A stretch of 35,950 nucleotides of DNA from Clostridia bacterium (GCA_017399035.1 JAFQEM010000030.1:1-35950), one strand, 5' to 3'; shown: positions 16,833 to 24,665, counted from the stretch's first letter. Notes: generated by a model from the letters alone, not told the origin. Numbers and translations: made by a program.

Positions 16833-18853
16833 ACGTTTACCTTTAACGAATAAATTTTACTATATAGTTGAGAATTTGTCAACGCGTTTTTCACTTTTTC
16901 ATTAAAAAGGAATCTTTTGCCGTCAACCGAAAAAATGCCAAGTTCTAAAAATACTCTAACTACAAACGTTGATTGCAGAGTGTTTTCAAAGGGTATATAT
17001 TTTTTACAAAAATCTACGGCGTTATTAAAATATTTTCCGTTAAGACTTATAAGTATAGCGTAAATTCGCTTAAAATCTTCTCTATCTATACTAATTTTGT
17101 CATAAAAAGGCTTAAAATCTACCTCTTTACCGTCAAGATATTTTAGCATCTCTACGTCTAATTTATACGGCAGATAATCTTCGCTGTCGTCAAAATGCGC
17201 AACTACGTTTTTAAGGTAACCTTTAAGCGACTCTCTATTTTTATAAGAGGACAAATTAGCCTCGAAAATAATGCTCTTCTGTACGTTTTGAGAAAGGGCG
17301 TAAACGTTTTTCTCGCCGTTAAAATCAAGAATTTCTATAGTTTTAGTTGTGAAAGAATAGTGCGGTGAACCTATTTTTAAGGGCATTGATTCTATTGCGT
17401 TTTCTCTGCAACTAAACAGCGGTCTACGGTTACCCACGCCACACGGTTCAAGCAATTCTATTTCTTTTGCAAATCTTATTGAAAAAGCCCCTTCAATTTC
17501 CCACTCAACGTAAACCTTTTGTTCGCCGTTTATATTTATTTTCGACTGCAAAACGTAATCGTTTAACGCAATTTTAAGAGCGTTGAAATTGTCTTTGCTT
17601 ACGGATACACCTGCCGCCTGCGAGTGTCCGCCAAAGGTGATTAAAAGGTCTTGAACGGAATTTATTGCGTCGTAAATATTAAACCCTTCAACACTTCTTG
17701 CCGACCCTTTATAATATCCGTCGCAACCAGCAAAAACAATCACGGGTTTAGCGTAATCTTCTACGAGTTTAGCGGCAACTATACCTATAAAACCCGTGCG
17801 CCAACCCTCGTCTGCAACCAAAATAATTTGGTCTTTTTGCAGACAATTATTTTCAATTTTAGCCTTTGCCTCTCTGTAAATTTTATCGCATTCTGCCTGT
17901 CTTGCAACGTTATACGCGCCAAGACGAGTTGCCAAGTCGAAAATTTTATTTTCGTCTTCTTCGGTAAAAAGTTTTAGGGCGGTTTCAGCATCACCCATTC
18001 TGCCACCCGCATTTACTCTAGGCGCAACGTTATACGCAAGCGTTTGAGCGGTAACTTGTTTATTTAAGTCGCCTATTAAATATTTAAAACACGAACGCAA
18101 GGTCTTTTTGTTGTTAAAAAGTTTTAACCCTTCAACCACAATATCTCTATTCTCTTCGACCAAATCCATACTGTCGGCAACGGTGGCAAGAGCAACAAAA
18201 TCTAAATACGTATCCGCTTTTTTACCAACCAAGGCGTAACCGAGTTTATAAGCAACACCAGCACCGCAAAGGCTAGCAAACGGATATTTTTGCCCAGAAA
18301 TTTTGGGGTTGATTTTTATGCAATTTGGCAAATTTTGCGGGGGTTCGTGATGGTCTGTAACTATAACGTCAATACCCCACTTTTTAAGTTCTTCAATCTT
18401 ATCGCCATCACTAATTCCACAGTCAACGGTAATTAGCAAATCTATTTTTTCAATTTGATTAAAATTAGAAACCGTGTCTAAATTCAAGCCGTAGTTATCT
18501 TCTCTTTCTGGAACGAATTTTCTTGCGTTAATTCCAAAATCTCTTAAGGCGTTATAAAGCACGGCGGTAGCGCAAATCCCGTCTGCATCATAGTCGCCGA
18601 AAATAAAAACGTTTTCTTTAAAATCTTTAGCGCGCGTAATTCTTTCAACAGCCTCTTTCATTCCGTCGAATAAATAAGGGTTATTAAAGCCGTTTTTACC
18701 TGCATTTAAAAAAGATTTTGCCTTTTGAACGGTGTCTATTCCACGGCAAAACAAAAGCCTTGCGGTATCGTATAAAATACCACATTCGGCTGAAATTGTG
18801 CTTATGACGAGCGACTCGCTTTCGCTCGGTAATTTGCCGTAAACTATTTTCAT
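16829..18853 (-). CDS. recJ: Single-stranded-DNA-specific exonuclease RecJ
   Basis: 5'-3' exonuclease on single-stranded DNA used in recombination and repair. Within 674 aa the DHH-family motifs are all present: FGDYDADGICA (Asp87, Asp89, Asp91), DCGIS with Asp144, TDHHEPP (Asp167, His168, His169), then the DHHA1 signature GGHSQAAGVS. PRVNAGGRMGDAETAL, a RecJ hallmark, lies near 280. The C-terminal third (after about 470) is an OB-fold and a divergent clostridial tail. It lies 74 nt after secF with a hairpin between, and its stop overlaps the relA start. Confidence 0.95.
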   Translation of the reverse strand: MKIVYGKLPSESESLVISTISAECGILYDTARLLFCRGIDTVQKAKSFLNAGKNGFNNPYLFDGMKEAVERITRAKDFKENVFIFGDYDADGICATAVLYNALRDFGINARKFVPEREDNYGLNLDTVSNFNQIEKIDLLITVDCGISDGDKIEELKKWGIDVIVTDHHEPPQNLPNCIKINPKISGQKYPFASLCGAGVAYKLGYALVGKKADTYLDFVALATVADSMDLVEENRDIVVEGLKLFNNKKTLRSCFKYLIGDLNKQVTAQTLAYNVAPRVNAGGRMGDAETALKLFTEEDENKIFDLATRLGAYNVARQAECDKIYREAKAKIENNCLQKDQIILVADEGWRTGFIGIVAAKLVEDYAKPVIVFAGCDGYYKGSARSVEGFNIYDAINSVQDLLITFGGHSQAAGVSVSKDNFNALKIALNDYVLQSKININGEQKVYVEWEIEGAFSIRFAKEIELLEPCGVGNRRPLFSCRENAIESMPLKIGSPHYSFTTKTIEILDFNGEKNVYALSQNVQKSIIFEANLSSYKNRESLKGYLKNVVAHFDDSEDYLPYKLDVEMLKYLDGKEVDFKPFYDKISIDREDFKRIYAILISLNGKYFNNAVDFCKKYIPFENTLQSTFVVRVFLELGIFSVDGKRFLFNEKVKNALTNSQLYSKIYSLKVNV

Positions 18854-18876
18854 TTTACTACCCTTTTAAATCGAAT

Positions 18877-18899
18877 AAGGCGGAAAGATATTCCGCCTT
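18877..18899. terminator. Hairpin between secF and recJ, weak terminator or processing site
   Basis: A perfect 9-bp stem, AAGGCGGAA and TTCCGCCTT, with a 5-nt loop. The downstream minus-strand sequence is ATTCGATTT, too poor in T for an efficient terminator. It may attenuate read-through from secDF into recJ or stabilise the secF 3' end. Confidence 0.5.
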
Positions 18900-18927
18900 A
18901 ACGTGCTTTAGATTTAATTAAAAGTGA

Positions 18928-19836
18928 TTATTTTTTATTCTTTTTGCAGTTCTTTATCAACGACCATATAAGTGGCGTTACGAAATAACTAGATGCGCAA
19001 GCGCATAGACCTGCAAGCAAAACTTGACCGCCAACTATAATCATATACGGCACGAAGAACACCGAAATTGCAACTGCGATAACTGCAAAAGCAATAGCAG
19101 TGAACAAATATTTTTTAATCTCGGTTGCCATAACCTTTTCGGTAATCACAACTGCGTCGGGTTTGCTTTCTGCAGAATTTTTATATTCTTCTCTAAACCT
19201 TGCACTAGTTGCCACCGATAAAACGCTTGCCGTTACGGTTGCAAGCGCAATGGATGCGCCCAACAAAGGATAAGCGGGTATTCTGGTTATTGCCATAATA
19301 GCAACGAACGCAAGCGCCGAAAGTATTGAAGAACCTATCATAGCCGTAGCGCCCGAAAGTTTTTCCATAATGAGTGCGTAAACGAAAGTTGCAACGACGC
19401 CTATTGAAAGCGCCAAAATCAACCAACCTGCATCAAATTTATCATTGCCGATAACGGTTGAATATTCTGCCGTTGCCTTCACCCCTGCGCAAGTTGTGTT
19501 TGCGTCAAGTTTATCTTGAATATGTTTTGCAAGTTTTACCGTGTCAATCTTTACGTCTTTGCTAAATTTATAAACAAGAATTTTACCCTCGTCTAAATCT
19601 TGAAAAGCGTATTTAGCAGATTTAACACCGTTCTTTTCAAAGTAGTCTTCAGTAGAAGAAAGAAGAACTGATTTTGCATCACCTGCGTTTTGTTCTATTG
19701 CAACGCGAAGTTCATATCCGTTTTTATAATCAATAGTTTGGTTAAATTGAAAAATACCTAAAAGGGTCATACCCACAACTAGAACCGCAAGCGTTATTAC
19801 TATAAAAAGTTTATTTTTCTTATTGAGCAAGTTCAT
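18928..19836 (-). CDS. secF: Protein translocase subunit SecF, divergent
   Basis: Inner-membrane partner of SecD that uses the proton gradient to help late translocation through SecYEG. The 302-aa protein has the six-segment SecF pattern: one N-terminal helix (12-31), a periplasmic-side domain to about 130, then five helices (about 137-157, 163-185, 188-210, 240-262, 268-292). The usual SecF motif GIDFTGG is degenerate here (TIDYKNG). The assignment rests mainly on topology and on lying 2 nt after secD. A C-terminal poly-Lys tail is present. The ribosome site GGAGG lies inside the end of secD, implying coupled translation. Confidence 0.83.
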   Translation of the reverse strand: MNLLNKKNKLFIVITLAVLVVGMTLLGIFQFNQTIDYKNGYELRVAIEQNAGDAKSVLLSSTEDYFEKNGVKSAKYAFQDLDEGKILVYKFSKDVKIDTVKLAKHIQDKLDANTTCAGVKATAEYSTVIGNDKFDAGWLILALSIGVVATFVYALIMEKLSGATAMIGSSILSALAFVAIMAITRIPAYPLLGASIALATVTASVLSVATSARFREEYKNSAESKPDAVVITEKVMATEIKKYLFTAIAFAVIAVAISVFFVPYMIIVGGQVLLAGLCACASSYFVTPLIWSLIKNCKKNKK

Positions 19837-19838
19837 AA

Positions 19839-21173
19839 TTACGCCTCCTTTTTAGCAGTTTCGGGTTCACGCTTAAAACTCAAAAACTTTTCTTTGTTTT
19901 TAACAAGTGGCATAATCAATGCGTTATACATTCTTGTAAACACTAAAGTTGAGATTAGTGAAACTACTGCGCCGATACCAAAAGTAATTGCAAAACATTG
20001 AACAACGCCTTTTGTGAAAGCGAAGAGCGCTAACGCAAACAAACCTGCAATTACGTTGATGTTGATGGTGGGAACGATTGCTTGCTTAAAGCCCTTGTTT
20101 ACTGCTGCTTTAACGGTTTTTTTGCTATTTACAAATTCTTCTTTAACACGTTTTGCAAGTATAACCATACCGATACCACAAAGCACGGTTGCAAAGCAAA
20201 TACCAACTACGCCACCCATATTGAGAACAATATTTGGTACGCCTATTAAAAGCCAACCTTCACCAAGAATAAAGAGCAAGGTTGAAAGAGCAACTATAAC
20301 GCCAAAACCTTTGTAATATAAAACTTCAATTATCATCAAAACTAATACTAGCGTGATGATTGCAACTGCGCATTTTAACGCAACGTCTTTACCGTAAGGT
20401 GAAGTAACTTTAGCCACGTCTTCAACTTCGTATTTATATTTAAGTCCGCCACTTTGCATTTGAAGAGCCATTTGCTTTGCTGCAGATGCAACTTCAGAAT
20501 ACAAAGGCATAACACGCTTTTTAGTAAAATAATCTTTGCTGATTTGGTCTTTAAATATTACGTTTTCTTCGCCCTCTTCAGTTTCGCCAAGAGTTATCTT
20601 TAAGAAATAAGTTGCGTCGGCCTCTATCAACTTAACAAGTTCGTCGTAAGCCTGTTTAGTAAACTCGATATCAATTTCGTAACTACCAGTTGTAACTTCG
20701 CCCTTATACTTTGCAGACTTTATAACCTGCATATCTTGCAAAATTTCCGTAAAAATATTGTCTTCACTAGTGCCACCGAAAAACTTAAGTTCGCCGTGCG
20801 CCATAACGACTTTCATATCCGATTCAAGCGTGTCGGTAGTTTTGGTTTCTATTCTAATTTTATAGTCTTCTACGCCCGCTTGAGTGCTTCTTATTGCTTT
20901 AACCGAATACGCACCATAACCGAGTTCGCCAAGTCTATATTCCAAAACGTCTAACACGGTGTTTATATTATCGTCAACTTCGTCTTCATTGTCCGACGCA
21001 AGTTTATAAGTATACGCCGTTCCACCAGCCAAGTCGTAATCTAAGTCTATAGCGCCTAATAGAGAATTATAATTTTTAACCCCTACAGGAAAGCGAATAA
21101 ACGTCATCACAAGCACGAACGCCACGATAACGCTTAATATAGACAATAAAGTTATTGATTTACCTTTGCTCAT
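19839..21173 (-). CDS. secD: Protein translocase subunit SecD
   Basis: Membrane subunit of the SecDF accessory translocase. The 444-aa sequence has an N-terminal helix (8-28), the SecD motif DYDLAGGTAY, a large extracytoplasmic P1-type region including VLEYRLGELGYGAYSVKAI near 77 and a GELKFFGG segment, then five clustered C-terminal helices (about 265-430). It is the first gene of a transcript with a near-consensus promoter, and a short hairpin (CGGAAG-gttttt-CTTCCG) lies just before its GGAGG ribosome site. Order secD-secF-recJ-relA matches clostridial genomes. Confidence 0.9.
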   Translation of the reverse strand: MSKGKSITLLSILSVIVAFVLVMTFIRFPVGVKNYNSLLGAIDLDYDLAGGTAYTYKLASDNEDEVDDNINTVLDVLEYRLGELGYGAYSVKAIRSTQAGVEDYKIRIETKTTDTLESDMKVVMAHGELKFFGGTSEDNIFTEILQDMQVIKSAKYKGEVTTGSYEIDIEFTKQAYDELVKLIEADATYFLKITLGETEEGEENVIFKDQISKDYFTKKRVMPLYSEVASAAKQMALQMQSGGLKYKYEVEDVAKVTSPYGKDVALKCAVAIITLVLVLMIIEVLYYKGFGVIVALSTLLFILGEGWLLIGVPNIVLNMGGVVGICFATVLCGIGMVILAKRVKEEFVNSKKTVKAAVNKGFKQAIVPTININVIAGLFALALFAFTKGVVQCFAITFGIGAVVSLISTLVFTRMYNALIMPLVKNKEKFLSFKREPETAKKEA

Positions 21174-21231
21174 CTCTGCCTCCGATACGGAAGAAAAACC
21201 TTCCGCTTATTTTAACAAGCCTATCCTAGAA

Positions 21232-21261
21232 ATTATACTACATTGAACGGCGTTTGGTCAA
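21232..21261 (-). promoter_or_regulatory. Predicted sigma-A promoter of secD operon
   Basis: TTGACC (21256-21261) and a perfect TATAAT (21232-21237) on the minus strand with an 18-nt spacer. The leader of about 50 nt carries a 6-bp hairpin close to the ribosome site that could modulate secD translation. Confidence 0.8.
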
Positions 21262-21374
21262 TAAAAAAACAAGTTTTGTTAATTTTTTATATTGTTTTTT
21301 TACATTTTTTTACAGTTTTAACCCAAGGCACGCTCATTTGCAGTTGTTTTTTGATTTGCGTTATAAATTAAAAT

Positions 21375-21407
21375 CAAGGAGCGACTGTTACGTTCCTTGA
21401 ATTTTTT
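21375..21407. terminator. Terminator downstream of zinc-ribbon protein gene
   Basis: Arms CAAGGAGCG (21375-21383) and CGTTCCTTG (21391-21399) form a 9-bp stem with one wobble. The plus strand is followed by AATTTTTTT; the minus strand, the direction of the gene it follows, by ATTTTAATTT. It separates the gene at 21437-22534 from the secD promoter. Confidence 0.65.
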
Positions 21408-21436
21408 TGTTTGAAAAGTTTTTTTAATTGCGCAAA

Positions 21437-22534
21437 TTAACCACCGTTCGCTATCAACAAAACCAGACCAACTACAAGCGCAATGCCCAACAAAACGGTA
21501 AGTATAACTTTCAACGGAGATATAGGCGTTTTGCCATACACCTTGCCGGTACTTCCGTTGACGAAAAAGTTATAGTTCTTTTTGTTAAACTGGTAATTGC
21601 CAACGTAGATAGGCAACATAACGTATTTATAAGTTACGTTAGAGTGCGTTGTTGAAACGTTTAGATAATCAACCTTATCGTAAGAATATTGCGACAATAT
21701 TTCCGAACGTAAGTCGCTATCGATTATTTTTTTTGCGTTATCCCAACACTCACTTAACTTGCTATCGTAATGATACGCCATAAACCCTAAAAGGTATTCT
21801 TCTTCATACACCTTGCCGTTATTCGTGTCGAACGGCGAAACTTTGTCAAGTTCTTTCTGCCCAAATCTAGAGCCCGCAGTTACCAACAAATCGTCGTAAT
21901 TATGATTAAACGTGCCACGTATATTGCGCCAAACGACGTAAGTTTGCGTGCGCCTATTTTTGCCCGAACCAACCGTTCTAGTATGCGTTTTGCCTATTCT
22001 GCCTTCGTAATAAGAAGTGGTTTTGCTATCAAAAGTAAAACAGGGTGCGTAAACGCCTTTCACGTTGTCCGTCTTTATGTTCTTTTTGAATTTTCTAGGG
22101 GCGTAAAAACGACGCTTTGCCCAAGTTTTGCTCAATTCAACCGCATTGTTTTCCCCTATCGAAAAAGGTATAAGCCCGTGCGGTTTTATGCCTGCTAACT
22201 CTTCTGTTAAGCGAACGTGCGAAGTTCCGCAAAACGGACAAAATCCTGCCGTTTCACCTTGTTTTAACACCACTTTTGCGCCACAATTATCACAGCCGAA
22301 AACAACCGCTTCTTCAGCAGTCCATTGTGGGGAATTAAAAAGCCCCTCTCTTAAATCGTTTTCTTCTGCAATTTTATTAGAGCCAAAACTCTTTTTAGTT
22401 CCGCAATGCGGACACAAAAGCGTTTGAGATTCAGGGTCAAACACCATATTTGACCCACAACCGTCACATTTAACCGTTTCGGTTTCCACCTCTGTTTCAG
22501 CCGTAACGCCCTGCACTCTCTCTTTTTCCGACAT
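21437..22534 (-). CDS. TFIIB-type zinc-ribbon membrane protein, YdjG-like
   Basis: A 365-aa protein with two N-terminal zinc ribbons (Cys23, 26, 41, 44 and Cys81, 84, 99, 102), a large middle domain containing KGVYAPCFTFDSKTTSYYEGRIG and a KYVMLPIYVGNY segment, and one C-terminal membrane helix (about 340-360). This layout matches proteins annotated TFIIB-type zinc ribbon-containing, including B. subtilis YdjG, which works with YdjH and the SPFH protein YdjI in a PspA-linked membrane-stress module. An SPFH/zinc-ribbon protein occurs about 3 kb away at 25127. It lies 11 nt after the DUF1858 gene and lacks a clear ribosome site, suggesting coupling. The function of the middle domain is unknown. 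Confidence 0.75.
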   Translation of the reverse strand: MSEKERVQGVTAETEVETETVKCDGCGSNMVFDPESQTLLCPHCGTKKSFGSNKIAEENDLREGLFNSPQWTAEEAVVFGCDNCGAKVVLKQGETAGFCPFCGTSHVRLTEELAGIKPHGLIPFSIGENNAVELSKTWAKRRFYAPRKFKKNIKTDNVKGVYAPCFTFDSKTTSYYEGRIGKTHTRTVGSGKNRRTQTYVVWRNIRGTFNHNYDDLLVTAGSRFGQKELDKVSPFDTNNGKVYEEEYLLGFMAYHYDSKLSECWDNAKKIIDSDLRSEILSQYSYDKVDYLNVSTTHSNVTYKYVMLPIYVGNYQFNKKNYNFFVNGSTGKVYGKTPISPLKVILTVLLGIALVVGLVLLIANGG

Positions 22535-22545
22535 AAACTTTTTTA

Positions 22546-22740
22546 TTAAAATTCGTTAAGTTCTTCTAGCATTTTTTCAAGGTCTGCGCCGTGAACGTCA
22601 GCCGCTTCACCAACAGTTTCACCGTGAGCAAGAGCGCAACCTAAACAATGCATACCGTGCGACATAAGAATATCGCCTGCCTTGGGGTTAAGTTGAATTG
22701 CCTCAAAAATAGTGGTATTTTCCGTAATTTTCTTTTCCAT
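22546..22740 (-). CDS. DUF1858 redox-disulfide domain protein
   Basis: A 64-aa cytoplasmic protein consisting of one DUF1858 domain, the type often annotated as hybrid-cluster-protein-associated redox disulfide domain. The conserved pair is Cys32 and Cys35 in MHCLGCALAHGETV, preceded by the usual ITENTTIFEAIQLNPKAGDIL stretch. Such proteins are common in anaerobes; their partners are poorly known, and no hybrid cluster protein is in this window. It has a consensus promoter and an AAGGAG ribosome site and begins the transcript that includes the zinc-ribbon membrane protein. Confidence 0.88.
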   Translation of the reverse strand: MEKKITENTTIFEAIQLNPKAGDILMSHGMHCLGCALAHGETVGEAADVHGADLEKMLEELNEF

Positions 22741-22774
22741 AATAAAACTCCTTTGCTTTTAATATTTATTTCCG

Positions 22775-22841
22775 CCAAAAAATAAACGGCAGAAATATCT
22801 TTCTACCGTTTTATTATATAATTATTTTAGGTTTAAGTCAA
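22775..22841 (-). promoter_or_regulatory. Consensus promoter with overlapping 5' hairpin, DUF1858 operon
   Basis: TTGACT (22836-22841), 17 nt, TATAAT (22813-22818) on the minus strand. Starting 1-2 nt after the -10 is an imperfect hairpin (AAACGGtAGAAA against TTTCTgCCGTTT) followed by ATTTTTT, before the ribosome site. The transcription start should fall inside the upstream arm. The sequence looks like an intrinsic terminator but may act as a 5' stabilising hairpin. Confidence 0.7.
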
Positions 22842-22944
22842 TTCTTTTTTGTAAACCGATAAATTTTTATCTTTGATATTATGCTAAAACTAGGCGTTAC
22901 GCAATGTAACCAAAGTTTTATAATTGACCGCTAAAAAAATTTAG

Positions 22945-23754
22945 TTAAAGTTTTACACCAGCGAATTTTCCCTTTCGGATAATTTGAACTTCGCTAAACC
23001 CACAACTTTTAACGTATTCAATGGTTTGATTGTAATTGCAGTCTAATAAGTTTTTATCGTGGCAATCAGACGTTATTATTATTTTTCCGCCAAACTCTTT
23101 CATCTTTTCTAAAATAAATCTTTGAGGATACGGCGTTGTTCTATATCCACGGGCTATTGCGCCGGTGTTAACTTCAAAAATACCTATTTTATCAGTCAAA
23201 TATTCCAAAGTTTCTAAAGCGTATTTTTGATACTCTTTGCTTTCGGTGTCGAACAAAAACGCTTTTTCTATATTCTTTGTAATAATATCAAAATGCCCAA
23301 CTATGTCAAAATTACCGTATTTAGGCAACAATGCAAGTTGATTATAATATTCTTTTGCAAAAAGCAATCCGTTTGAATTAAAATACTCGTCAATAACTTT
23401 TTGAACGACGTCTGCAGAACAGTCAAAACCAACGTATCTATCGTTCATTTTAAGATAATGCATAGAACCGATAAGGTATTCGTAACCCGCTTGAGAAACG
23501 TGTGAATACATATCTATTTCTAGTCCGCAATAAACTTCAATCTTTTCACTATATTTTTCTTTTAAACTATATATTTCTCTTTTGTATTCTTCCGTTCTGT
23601 CTAATATTGTTAAGTTTGAATAGTTAGTGGGTGAGTGTCCTGAAAAGCCTATTGCGTCAAAGCCTAACTCTATTGCCTTTAATATCATATCTTCCGGCTT
23701 ATCTTTGCCGTCGCAATAAACGGTGTGCGTATGTAAATTTTGCTTATACGTCAT
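22945..23754 (-). CDS. Histidinol-phosphatase-like PHP protein (HisK type)
   Basis: PHP-superfamily phosphatase of 269 aa. The start ATG at 23754 overlaps the lipoprotein stop by 4 nt (ATGA); the frame extends to 23814 without support. Metal motifs: QNLHTHTVYCDGK (His8, His10), FSGHSP (His40), CGLEIDMY, the central IVGHFDII, and the C-terminal ITSDCHDK. The overall pattern fits the HisK/YtvP histidinol-phosphatase family. No other histidine-biosynthesis gene is in the window, and many HisK-like proteins have other substrates, so the reaction is not certain. Confidence 0.82.
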   Translation of the reverse strand: MTYKQNLHTHTVYCDGKDKPEDMILKAIELGFDAIGFSGHSPTNYSNLTILDRTEEYKREIYSLKEKYSEKIEVYCGLEIDMYSHVSQAGYEYLIGSMHYLKMNDRYVGFDCSADVVQKVIDEYFNSNGLLFAKEYYNQLALLPKYGNFDIVGHFDIITKNIEKAFLFDTESKEYQKYALETLEYLTDKIGIFEVNTGAIARGYRTTPYPQRFILEKMKEFGGKIIITSDCHDKNLLDCNYNQTIEYVKSCGFSEVQIIRKGKFAGVKL

Positions 23755-24254
23755 AATTTTTCCATATCCTTTATACCCTGTGCATACCAGTCTTGCGTTT
23801 CGGGGTTTAACCATAATCCGTTTTGTCTTCTATATTCCATATCGTAAATATCGGCATAGTTTGAAGATATTGTTACGTAAAGTGTAACTTCTCTAACGAA
23901 AGGAATTTCTACCCTTTGACCGTCTTTCATTGTTGAAACAGTATAATTTGAATCGGTATAAAATTTAATGGTGTATTGACCTTCGGTAAGTTCGTTCATT
24001 ATGTATTGTAGTCTAGTCCATTCTTCGCCGTTGACAACAACTTTGGGCGTACTATTGTTGAATTTTGCAGACAAATGTATCGGGAAAAAGGTTGTCCACA
24101 ACAATTCGTTATATCCCCAAATATCTTGTAAAGTACAAGGTGCGCACTCTACTTTGTTGCTAAATTGAGATTTTTGTTCGTTACAGCCCGTAACCGTAAA
24201 CAGAGAAACAACAACTAAAACCAACGATAAAATTCTTAAAACTATTTTCTTCAT
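23751..24254 (-). CDS. Putative lipoprotein of unknown function
   Basis: A 167-aa protein with a clear lipoprotein signal: MKKIV start, hydrophobic stretch, and a VTGC lipobox with Cys24 as the lipidation site, so it should be anchored outside the membrane. The mature part has no motif I recognise; it is rich in Thr, Asn and aromatic residues and reads like a small beta-sheet domain (VTLYVTISSNYADIY). It is translated from an AAGGAG site very close to the predicted transcription start and is overlapped by the PHP gene, so the two form a two-gene operon. Why a lipoprotein should be coupled to a cytoplasmic phosphatase is unclear. Confidence 0.8.
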   Translation of the reverse strand: MKKIVLRILSLVLVVVSLFTVTGCNEQKSQFSNKVECAPCTLQDIWGYNELLWTTFFPIHLSAKFNNSTPKVVVNGEEWTRLQYIMNELTEGQYTIKFYTDSNYTVSTMKDGQRVEIPFVREVTLYVTISSNYADIYDMEYRRQNGLWLNPETQDWYAQGIKDMEKL

Positions 24255-24273
24255 AATTAAATCTCCTTTTTAC

Positions 24274-24302
24274 ATTATATATCGCAAATACAAATTTGTC
24301 AA
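24274..24302 (-). promoter_or_regulatory. Perfect consensus sigma-A promoter of lipoprotein-PHP operon
   Basis: TTGACA (24297-24302), 17 nt, TATAAT (24274-24279) on the minus strand, both hexamers perfect. The expected start lies only a few bases before the ribosome site, giving a 5' leader of about 14 nt. Confidence 0.85.
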
Positions 24303-24355
24303 CGCGTTAATATAAAATGTATAAATAATGATGGTATAGTAGTCTTAATCATCAC

Positions 24356-24422
24356 TTGACGACCGAACGTTGAGCGTTCTAACTAAACCATTCCATAACA
24401 AAAGTGGACGGCTTTTTGCCAT
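24356..24422. repeat. Direct repeat copy 1 (degraded tRNA-flank element)
   Basis: A 67-base segment almost identical (about 64 of 68 aligned positions) to copy 2 at 24512-24579, 156 bases away. It contains a GAACG-ttgag-CGTTC hairpin and the left arm of the long inverted repeat seen beside the tRNA, but here the right arm has decayed. About 30 bases further on (24450-24460) is GGTGATGAGAA, identical to the 3' end of the tRNA-Gly gene, suggesting this unit once included a second tRNA copy. Confidence 0.75.
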
Positions 24423-24511
24423 TGTTTTTTATCTGCAACGCTTAACTAGGGTGATGAGAAGCACCTACGCTTGCGCTACGGTGGTCTCGCCCGTCTTTGT
24501 TTGTCCGTCAT

Positions 24512-24579
24512 TTGACGACCGAACTTTGAGCGTTCTAACTAAACCATTCCATAACACAAGTGGATGGCCTTTTTGCCAT
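24512..24579. repeat. Direct repeat copy 2
   Basis: The copy next to the intact tRNA-Gly gene. It leads straight into the 20-bp inverted repeat at 24549-24594. The 24423-24511 stretch between the copies has no gene I can support. Confidence 0.75.
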
Positions 24580-24594
24580 CCACTTTTGTTATGG
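24549..24594 (-). repeat. 20-bp inverted repeat abutting tRNA-Gly CCA end
   Basis: Arms 24549-24568 and 24575-24594 are complementary at 19 of 20 positions around a 6-nt loop. On the minus strand the hairpin begins with the tRNA's own CCA and follows the mature 3' end without a gap. There is no T run after it, so it is not a standard terminator, though it could stop or protect the precursor. Confidence 0.8.
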
Positions 24595-24665
24595 AGCAGG
24601 TGATGAGAATCGAACTCACAACCACAGCTTGGGAAGCTGTTGTTTTGCCACTAAACTACACCTGC
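24592..24665 (-). tRNA. tRNA-Gly, anticodon CCC
   Basis: Read on the minus strand, a 71-nt tRNA plus encoded CCA. The acceptor stem is GCAGGTG paired with CACCTGC, the D-arm region GTTTAGTGGCAAAAC, the anticodon stem ACAGC/GCTGT around loop TTCCCAA (anticodon CCC, reading GGG glycine codons), and the T arm GTGAG-TTCGATT-CTCAT. The discriminator base is T. Upstream lie 122-bp tandem repeats rather than a recognised promoter; downstream is the 20-bp inverted repeat. Confidence 0.95.

Noticed and set aside
16869-16886. 16-base identity (AATTTGTCAACGCGTT) with the lipoprotein promoter region near 24294-24309
   Set aside because: One copy lies in recJ coding sequence and there is no extension or symmetry; the match is close to what an AT-biased 36-kb sequence can give by chance.
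21270-21295. Second terminator upstream of secD (AACAA-aac-TTGTT plus T run)
   Set aside because: The stem is only 5 AT-rich base pairs; the stronger hairpin at 21375-21399 explains termination better.
22875-22935. Terminator after the histidinol-phosphatase-like gene
   Set aside because: A hairpin (GTTAC-attgc-GTAAC with outer AAAACT/AGTTTT) can be drawn but has an internal loop and no T run on the minus strand.
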